Shown piece after piece: positions 30,991-35,999 of a DNA stretch of 35,999 nt. The notes beneath the pieces are model-generated. The model was not told the origin of the DNA and did no database searches. It was given only the letters and a program-made list of their open reading frames with translations. Location of the stretch: NCBI GenBank assembly GCA_003241475.1, contig QFQB01000010.1, positions 1 to 35,999 on the forward strand, given 5' to 3'. Position 1 is the stretch's first letter. Every line of letters starts with the position of its first letter. The translations under genes were made by a program, and so were the position numbers. The DNA comes from Micavibrio aeruginosavorus. GTDB taxonomy: Bacteria; Pseudomonadota; Alphaproteobacteria; Micavibrionales; Micavibrionaceae.

Positions 30991-32334
30991 ATGTCCAAAA
31001 AATCGGCATGGAATTTTATAAAAGACCGAAAAGGGGTCGCCGCCGTCTGGTTCGGGATGATGGTGCCTTTGCTCGTGACATCGGTAGGTTTGTCCGTCGA
31101 CGTCGGACAAAGTTATCTTGTACGCGAACGTCTTTCCCATGCGCTGGATGCGGCGGCTCTCGCTGCGGCAGCAACGCCGACAGATGACGAAAATGTTATT
31201 GAACAAAAAGTGCAGGATTTCATCGATGCAAACTATCCCGAAGGAAAAGTGGGTTTCCATACCGATATTCAGATCCAAAACTCCGAAGACAAGCTATACG
31301 TGATAGCCAATGCCGAACTGAAACCAGCGTTCGGTCATATTCTTGGCAAGGACAAAGTCAATGTGCAGGTCGATGCGGAAGTGACCAAGGAAGTCAAAGC
31401 CATGGAGGTTGTACTCGTCATGGACGTGACGGGATCCATGGCCACCAAGAATAACGGTGTCACAAGGATCGATGCATTGAAATCGGCGGCAGATCTGTTT
31501 GTGACCACGATGTTCGACCGCGTGAGTGATCCGGAAGATTTAAGGATCGGCCTTGTTCCATTCAGTTCTTCGGTGAATGTCGGGCCGACGGGGCTGAGCG
31601 ATAATTTCGTCAACAATCCCAGCAAACTGAAATACAGCACAACCGATACAAAAGAATGGGGTGGGTGTATCCTTGAGGGGGCATCGCCGACCGATACGCA
31701 AGACCATGAAGGTCCATGGGATATGTACCGTTATTGCCGTACCAGCACAGGCGCGGTGATCCCGAATTGCGATACGACCAGAAGCGGCAAGTCGCCCAAC
31801 TATACCTATACGGCCAACCGCGACCAGAACTACAATTGCCCTAAGACGCCCGTGACACCGATGACGAACGATGAAAAAACCCTGACCGATAACCTGAAGC
31901 TACTGAAGGCCGAAGGAAATACCTATATCAACGTCGGACTCGTGTGGGGATACCGCATGATTTCGCCGGACTTCCCGTTCGAGCAAGGCGCCGCGTGGGA
32001 TGACGAGGATTGGCAGAAAACCATCATCCTGATGACGGACGGCACCAACGAGGTCCACTCCTATTATTCGGCCTATGGTCCGTCCGCCACGGCCAACATG
32101 ACGAATACCAAGCTCAACAACCGGATGATGGATGTGTGCGACGAGTTGCGGGACAAGCATGTCCTCGTTTATACAATCACCTTCGACAATGGCGTGAGCG
32201 CAGCTACCAAGACTCTGTTCCAGCAATGTGCGACGCAACCAAGCATGTGGTATGACGCGCCGACCACGGCAAAACTTCAGGAAGTCTACCAGACCATTGC
32301 GCGAGAGTTGGCCAATATGCACTTGTCTAAATAA
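30991..32334 (+). CDS. TadG-like protein with von Willebrand factor A domain
   Basis: A 447-residue protein. The N-terminus (RKGVAAVWFGMMVPLLVTSVGLSVDVG) is the TadG/TadE-like helix; the Glu at +5 is replaced by Trp. Residues 138-440 form a VWA domain with MIDAS motif D145-V-T-G-S149 and, later, ILMTDGTNEV, the usual second metal segment. Three cysteine-containing loops (around GGCILEG, RYCRTS, YNCPKT) suggest disulfides. TadG is anchored in the inner membrane and reaches into the periplasm. GGGAGG lies seven bases before ATG 30991. A terminator follows. Confidence 0.88.
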   Translation: MSKKSAWNFIKDRKGVAAVWFGMMVPLLVTSVGLSVDVGQSYLVRERLSHALDAAALAAAATPTDDENVIEQKVQDFIDANYPEGKVGFHTDIQIQNSEDKLYVIANAELKPAFGHILGKDKVNVQVDAEVTKEVKAMEVVLVMDVTGSMATKNNGVTRIDALKSAADLFVTTMFDRVSDPEDLRIGLVPFSSSVNVGPTGLSDNFVNNPSKLKYSTTDTKEWGGCILEGASPTDTQDHEGPWDMYRYCRTSTGAVIPNCDTTRSGKSPNYTYTANRDQNYNCPKTPVTPMTNDEKTLTDNLKLLKAEGNTYINVGLVWGYRMISPDFPFEQGAAWDDEDWQKTIILMTDGTNEVHSYYSAYGPSATANMTNTKLNNRMMDVCDELRDKHVLVYTITFDNGVSAATKTLFQQCATQPSMWYDAPTTAKLQEVYQTIARELANMHLSK

Positions 32335-32356
32335 AGGCGACGGTAGAAATCAACAA

Positions 32357-32392
32357 AAGGAGAGGATTGCGCAAGTAATCCTCTTTTTTATT
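32357..32392 (+). terminator. Rho-independent terminator after the tadG-like gene
   Basis: AGAGGATT (32361-32368) pairs with AATCCTCT (32377-32384) around an 8-base loop, and six T follow. It closes the tadE-F-G unit and separates it from flp. Confidence 0.85.
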
Positions 32393-32592
32393 TTGCGTTT
32401 CTAGGGGCGTATTTCACAAATTTTTTGAATTTTTACAAAGTTATTTGTAGTATTTATTTTAGTTATTCAAGTAATGTTCAAGTATAAGTAGAAAGAAAAG
32501 CATTTATATAAAAATTGATATAAATGTTTTCATTATAAAAATGCATTTTTTTATGACTATTCATTGTGCTTTGGAAGTAAAAGCCGCTTTTT

Positions 32593-32623
32593 TTAACCAC
32601 TCTTTAAAAAGTTATGGTATATT
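32593..32623 (+). promoter_or_regulatory. CtrA-like box and promoter of flp
   Basis: TTAA (32593-32596), CCACTCT, TTAA (32604-32607): a full TTAA-N7-TTAA with TTAACC as first half. TATATT at 32618-32623 is a good -10 ten bases later, so the box overlaps the -35 position. This mirrors the tadE promoter. A palindrome ATTCTAAGAAT (32621-32631) overlaps the -10 and start site. Confidence 0.65.
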
Positions 32624-32639
32624 CTAAGAATAACGGTGT

Positions 32640-32660
32640 GCTACGGCGTTCTGTCGTAGC
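32640..32660 (+). other. Leader hairpin of flp mRNA
   Basis: GCTACG (32640-32645) pairs with CGTAGC (32655-32660) around nine bases, about ten bases after the predicted start of transcription. Possibly a 5' stabilising structure for the abundant pilin mRNA. Confidence 0.45.
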
Positions 32661-32719
32661 CATGATAAAAAAACAAAAAAGCTAAACTTGTTGGAAACCA
32701 AACGAAGGAGACTTTTCTA

Positions 32720-32908
32720 ATGCTTATCAAATTGCTTGCCATGAAAAATACATACATGAAGGATGAAAACGGCGCGACGGCCATCGAATATGGTCTGATT
32801 GCCGCCGGTATTTCCCTTGCCATCGTAGCCGGTGTTTTCGCATTCGGTGATCGTCTGGAAGTTCTGTTCGGCGATATGACCGGCGCTCTGGACGGCACGG
32901 CTCCGTAA
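32720..32908 (+). CDS. flp: Flp major pilin (type IVb prepilin)
   Basis: A 62-residue prepilin. The leader (residues 1-18) ends in NG; cleavage after G18 leaves ATAIEYGLIAAGISLAIVAG, with Glu at +5 and Tyr at +6, the Flp signature. The hydrophobic helix is about residues 21-43 and mature Flp is 44 residues. A very good AAGGAGA Shine-Dalgarno, its own promoter with CtrA-like box and its own terminator fit high expression. Flp subunits form the Tad pilus used for adhesion, biofilm and surface sensing, and in predatory relatives possibly prey contact (inference). Confidence 0.95.
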   Translation: MLIKLLAMKNTYMKDENGATAIEYGLIAAGISLAIVAGVFAFGDRLEVLFGDMTGALDGTAP

Positions 32909-32933
32909 GAATAAATACGGTTTAATCATACAG

Positions 32934-32971
32934 GGCCCGCCAGACCAAAACACGCTGGCGGGCCTTTTCTT
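32934..32971 (+). terminator. Rho-independent terminator after flp
   Basis: GGCCCGCCAG (32934-32943) and CTGGCGGGCC (32955-32964) form a perfect 10-bp stem followed by TTTTCTT. It limits readthrough from the strong flp promoter into cpaA. Confidence 0.92.
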
Positions 32972-33014
32972 GAAAACTTTCCGGTAAGACAATCACAATC
33001 GTTAGGCACTGTTC

Positions 33015-33581
33015 ATGATCTTGTTCCTGATCGTCTTTTGCATGCTCGTGGCGCTGGGGTTCGGCCTTGCTGCCGCCATCTCGGATTTCAAATCCATGAC
33101 CATTCCCAATATCTACGCCGGCGGGATTGCGCTGACGTTCGTCGTTGCCTTCCTTGGCGATTTTTTCACAGGCGAGGGCATGGAATTTTTCGCGTCATGG
33201 AAATCACATCTTTTGTCGGGCGCGGCTGTGTTCGTTGCGACCTTCGTTCTTTTTACATTCAAGATTATCGGCGCTGGTGATTCCAAGCTGTGCAGCGCGT
33301 TCGCGCTCTGGGTCGGCGCGCCGGGGATTGCGGCCTTTTTGTTTTATATGTCGATGCTGGGGGCAGTGCTCGGCCTGACCACAAAACTGCTCAATAAAAA
33401 ACAACTGGTGAAAGAGCCTGCGGAAGGAAGCTGGATCGCGCGGTCGCAAAAGGGCGAAATGGGGGTGCCGTACGGGGTCGCCATCGTCTTTGGCGCGATC
33501 ATTGCATTCTATCAGCTGGATTATTTCTCGCCGGAAAAACTTGCCCTCTTGGCAGGATATACGGAAAACCAGCAACCATAA
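33015..33581 (+). CDS. cpaA: CpaA, prepilin peptidase (TadV)
   Basis: A 188-residue polytopic A24 aspartic peptidase. D24 in ISDFKSMTIPN and D89 in GAGDSKL are the two catalytic aspartates. There is no N-terminal methylase domain, as usual in CpaA/TadV. It cleaves the Flp and TadE/F leaders at the cytosolic face. Five to six membrane helices. It lies 106 bases after flp beyond the terminator, so it is transcribed by partial readthrough or its own weak promoter. Confidence 0.93.
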   Translation: MILFLIVFCMLVALGFGLAAAISDFKSMTIPNIYAGGIALTFVVAFLGDFFTGEGMEFFASWKSHLLSGAAVFVATFVLFTFKIIGAGDSKLCSAFALWVGAPGIAAFLFYMSMLGAVLGLTTKLLNKKQLVKEPAEGSWIARSQKGEMGVPYGVAIVFGAIIAFYQLDYFSPEKLALLAGYTENQQP

Positions 33582-33639
33582 GCTGGGACTAAAAACTAGG
33601 TGGCGCGGGCCGCAATATATGGGTGAGTGCGTGGGTATT

Positions 33640-33671
33640 TTAGGTTTTTCTTAACCAAAAATCTCTACGCT
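33640..33671 (+). promoter_or_regulatory. CtrA-like box (one mismatch) upstream of cpaB
   Basis: TTAG (33640-33643), seven bases, TTAACC (33651-33656): one mismatch to TTAA-N7-TTAA. A poor -10 TACGCT (33666-33671) lies at about the same distance as in the tadE and flp promoters. The 192-base gap between cpaA and cpaB supports a promoter here. Confidence 0.45.
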
Positions 33672-33773
33672 CGGGGTGTGTAGTCTAACGATTTCTGTGT
33701 CTTCTTCCCTGATCAATCCGCCTATGGGCTTTCCCGCGCTAGTTTGGGAAACCTTGAACATTGGAGTCTTGAG

Positions 33774-34682
33774 ATGAATAAAAATGTTCTGATCGTCCTC
33801 GCCGGAGGTTTCGTGGTCGCCATTCTGGTGGCCGTGCTGGTGCAGGCGTCGCTGGGCGGCAAAAAGGTCGAAGACACGGGGCCTAAGACGATGGTTCTTG
33901 TGGCGGCAAAAGATTTACCGCTTGGCGCGGAGCTGAAAGAGGGCGATCTGAAATGGCAGGCTTGGCCCGGCCAAGCCTTCAGCGGCGCGATCGTGCGCAA
34001 AGCCGATGCCGATAAAGCCAATGAAGCGCTGAAGGGCCGTTTGATCCAGAAAGTTTCCGCAGGCCAGCCCGTTCTGGGCAGTTACACATTCAAAGAGGGG
34101 CGCGGCAATGTTGTGGCCGCGACATTGGAAAAAGGTCAGCGCGCCGTTGCCATTCCGGTCAAGGCCGATACGATGGCGGGTGGATTTATCTCTCCGGGCG
34201 ATTTTGTCGATGTGATTATGACGTACAAGGTTTCTCTGGACCGCGACGATACCGAAGCCAGCGCTTTCGTGAACAATCATTCTTCCGAAACAATTTTGAA
34301 AAACGTCCGCGTGCTTGCGGTAGACCAAGAGGCTTCGCGCAACGAGGACAAAGCCAAGATCGCCCGCACGGTGACATTGGCGGTTGATTCCAAAGGCGCG
34401 GAGAAAGTCGCGCTTGCCTCTGAAATGGGCGATCTGACGCTGTCTTTGCGCGGGCTTGGCGATGATGACGATTCCAATACGGCTTCCATGACGACGGATA
34501 TGGAAGTTAGCAAGACAATGCAAAATATCGCCCGCATCCGCAATGGTGGGGGTGGCGGCGGGCCTGTGCGCATCTACAACGGTGCCAGCGTGCAAGAGGT
34601 GCGTCCACGCGGCGGTAACGGCGGTGTGATTGGTGAGAATACGCAAGGCTCCGGGGGAACGGAAGAAGGGGTTCAACAATGA
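33774..34682 (+). CDS. cpaB: CpaB, Tad pilus assembly protein (RcpC)
   Basis: The start is ATG 33774 with GGAG nine bases upstream. The 302-residue product has one N-terminal membrane helix (residues 5-26) and a SAF-like domain (about 40-105, VLVAAKDLPLGAELKEGDLKWQAWP), as in CpaB/RcpC; then the conserved RAVAIPVKADTMAGGFISPGDFVDV. The C-terminal end is Gly/Asn-rich with GGGGGG. CpaB lies in the periplasm and helps the secretin and pilus assemble. Its stop overlaps the cpaC start. Confidence 0.93.
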   Translation: MNKNVLIVLAGGFVVAILVAVLVQASLGGKKVEDTGPKTMVLVAAKDLPLGAELKEGDLKWQAWPGQAFSGAIVRKADADKANEALKGRLIQKVSAGQPVLGSYTFKEGRGNVVAATLEKGQRAVAIPVKADTMAGGFISPGDFVDVIMTYKVSLDRDDTEASAFVNNHSSETILKNVRVLAVDQEASRNEDKAKIARTVTLAVDSKGAEKVALASEMGDLTLSLRGLGDDDDSNTASMTTDMEVSKTMQNIARIRNGGGGGGPVRIYNGASVQEVRPRGGNGGVIGENTQGSGGTEEGVQQ

Positions 34683-35999
34683 GATCATCCATGTTGAAGA
34701 AAGTAATTTTTGCGACCGTTATAGCGGCGATGATTGGCGTTGTGCCGGTATCCTACGCGTTTGCCGATAAGGCCGATCTGGTAACCAAAACACTTGAAGC
34801 CGATCCTATTTTGGACATCATGCTCGGTAAGGCCGAGATGGTGGAATTGAAAGGCAATGTCTCTGACGTTCTGGTGGCAAACCCCAGCATCGTCGATGTT
34901 ATGGCCGTTAAATCAAATCAGCTTTATTTGGTAGGAAGCTCTCTTGGCGATACCAACATCATGGTCCTCGACGAAGAAGGCAATATGCTTCGCAAGATCA
35001 ATGTTCATGTGCAGATGGACACTGATAAATTGCAGAATATGATTAAAGAGCTTTACCCGAACGAAGATGTTCATGTGAAAGCTCTGACCGATCAAGTGGT
35101 CATCACGGGCCATGTGTCGACGCCCGCGACTTCGAACAGTATTGCCAATCTTGTCGGTCAGTATGCCGGTGAAATTCAAAATCTGGACAACCGTCCGATT
35201 GATGAAATCGTGGTCAACATGCTGACCGTTGCCGGCGAGCAGCAGGTTATGTTGAAGGTGAAGATCGTCGAGGCTTCCAGAACCGCTTTGAAAGATCTTG
35301 GTCTTGAAACCGAATTCGACGGTAGCATCGGCGCTGTTGGTACAGCTTTGACTGCTGCACAAGGGCTTGGTTTGACTGCGCCCGTACGCCTTGGCGTTCT
35401 GGCCTTGAATTACAATTCCGGAAGTTTTGGTCCTATGAGCTTTTTGGCTCGTGCTTTGGAAGAAGAAGGGATCGTCAACACGCTGGCTGAGCCGAATCTG
35501 ACGGCCATTTCGGGTGAGCAGGCCGGATTCCTCGCGGGCGGCGAAGTGCCGATCCCGACCGAACTCGACCGGAACGGCAACCTTGTCTATGAATTCCGCC
35601 CGTTCGGCGTGAGCTTGAACTTCCGCCCGACTGTGATGTCCGAAAACCGCATCAGCATGGAAATGACGACTGAAGTATCGTCGGCAAACTATGATGAGAA
35701 CCTCCAATTGCAGGGCGTAACGGTTCCAACCTTTAATGTTCGCCGTGCCGATACGACCGTGGAACTGCCAAGCGGCGGTACATTGATGATTGCGGGTCTG
35801 TTGCAGTCTGACACCGTTTCCTCGCTCACGGAAATTCCAGGTGTGAAGAAAATTCCGGTGGTGGGTGATCTTTTGAAATCGGATTCCTTCCAGCGCAATG
35901 AATCGGAACTGGTGGTTATTATCACGCCCTATCTGGTCAAGCCTTTCGCGCAGAACAATGCCGCGCCTATGAACGAGCCGCAGAAGATGTCGGATGCTA
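34679..35999 (+). CDS. cpaC: CpaC, Tad outer-membrane secretin (partial, 3' end beyond window)
   Basis: ATG 34679 overlaps the cpaB stop and the frame is open to the right edge (440 codons). A signal peptide (MLKKVIFATVIAAMIGVVPVSYA) is followed by the pilus N-terminal domain (LGKAEMVELKGNVSDVLVANPSIVDVMAV), a BON-like domain (VVITGHVSTPATSNSIANLVGQYA) and the secretin core (about 190-420: EVPIPTELDRNG, VSLNFRPTVMSENRISMEM, VELPSGGTLMIAGLLQ, IPVVGDLLKSD, ELVVIITPYLVKP). CpaC forms the outer-membrane channel for the pilus. Only the extreme C-terminus is cut off. Confidence 0.95.
   Translation, partial: MRSSMLKKVIFATVIAAMIGVVPVSYAFADKADLVTKTLEADPILDIMLGKAEMVELKGNVSDVLVANPSIVDVMAVKSNQLYLVGSSLGDTNIMVLDEEGNMLRKINVHVQMDTDKLQNMIKELYPNEDVHVKALTDQVVITGHVSTPATSNSIANLVGQYAGEIQNLDNRPIDEIVVNMLTVAGEQQVMLKVKIVEASRTALKDLGLETEFDGSIGAVGTALTAAQGLGLTAPVRLGVLALNYNSGSFGPMSFLARALEEEGIVNTLAEPNLTAISGEQAGFLAGGEVPIPTELDRNGNLVYEFRPFGVSLNFRPTVMSENRISMEMTTEVSSANYDENLQLQGVTVPTFNVRRADTTVELPSGGTLMIAGLLQSDTVSSLTEIPGVKKIPVVGDLLKSDSFQRNESELVVIITPYLVKPFAQNNAAPMNEPQKMSDA

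Larger units (their letters stand above)
32335..32719 (+). promoter_or_regulatory. 385-base AT-rich region upstream of flp
   Basis: No credible gene lies here. It holds the tadG terminator, then about 200 bases of AT-rich sequence (32395-32590) in which I see no defined element, then the flp promoter and leader. AT-rich stretches like this often bind nucleoid proteins or curved-DNA activators; that is inference. Confidence 0.5.

Noticed and set aside
34913..35707. 264-codon minus-strand frame at the right edge
   Set aside because: It lies opposite the secretin cpaC, whose frame is open from 34679 to the window end with all domains; the shadow has no support.
1..35999. tRNA, rRNA, CRISPR, insertion sequence or attachment site
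   Set aside because: No cloverleaf-like intergenic segment, repeat array, transposase or integrase motif, or flanking direct repeats were seen on reading the window.

Overview
The window reads as a stretch of chromosome from an alphaproteobacterium. Three things point there: the linkage pal-cpoB-tilS-ftsH-glmM, the pair hisZ/purA, and a Tad (Flp/Cpa) pilus locus with CtrA-like TTAA-N7-TTAA boxes. The mixture fits a Micavibrio-like or Rhodospirillales-like lineage, but the genus is an inference. No rRNA, tRNA, CRISPR array, insertion sequence or integrase was seen. The left edge (1-2.5 kb) looks accessory, with unrecognised genes and a divergent promoter.

Layout. 1-2447: a partial gene with a TGPKT...KHGL motif, a hypothetical protein, and a two-gene envelope-type pair. 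2563-4820: a peroxide-defence module, oxyR divergent from ahpC-ahpD, with a four-element OxyR-like operator between them. 4862-7150: an XRE regulator, a small orphan gene with a strong terminator, and a TetR regulator plus small lipoprotein. 7151-9885: a RimK-type ATP-grasp ligase, a coiled-coil protein and a TMEM175-type channel. 9889-14812: envelope and housekeeping genes resembling the lpoA-yraN-dolP neighbourhood (LpoA-like lipoprotein, rsmI, yraN, Tat-exported metallo-beta-lactamase-fold hydrolase, two-BON lipoprotein, SirB1-like protein). 14985-20737: pal, cpoB, tilS, a secreted protein, ftsH and an 8-cysteine secreted protein. tolQRAB, which usually precede pal, are not in the window. 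20740-27035: glmM with an ankyrin partner, hisZ, an AT-hook-tailed unknown, a membrane protein and purA.

27135-35999 is the most interesting part. A tail-anchored kinase-like protein with a broken HRD motif and a small membrane protein precede tadE, a second TadE/F-like pseudopilin and a von Willebrand-type TadG. After a terminator and a 385-base AT-rich gap come the flp pilin, prepilin peptidase cpaA, cpaB and the secretin cpaC (running off the right edge). CtrA-like boxes stand upstream of tadE, flp and cpaB. At the first two, the box overlaps the expected -35 position of a recognisable -10, and the predicted transcript begins with a hairpin. This suggests a cell-cycle-controlled Tad pilus with separately dosed pilin, pseudopilin and secretin modules. 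The pseudokinase may be a regulatory or scaffolding component next to it; that role is inferred from position only.
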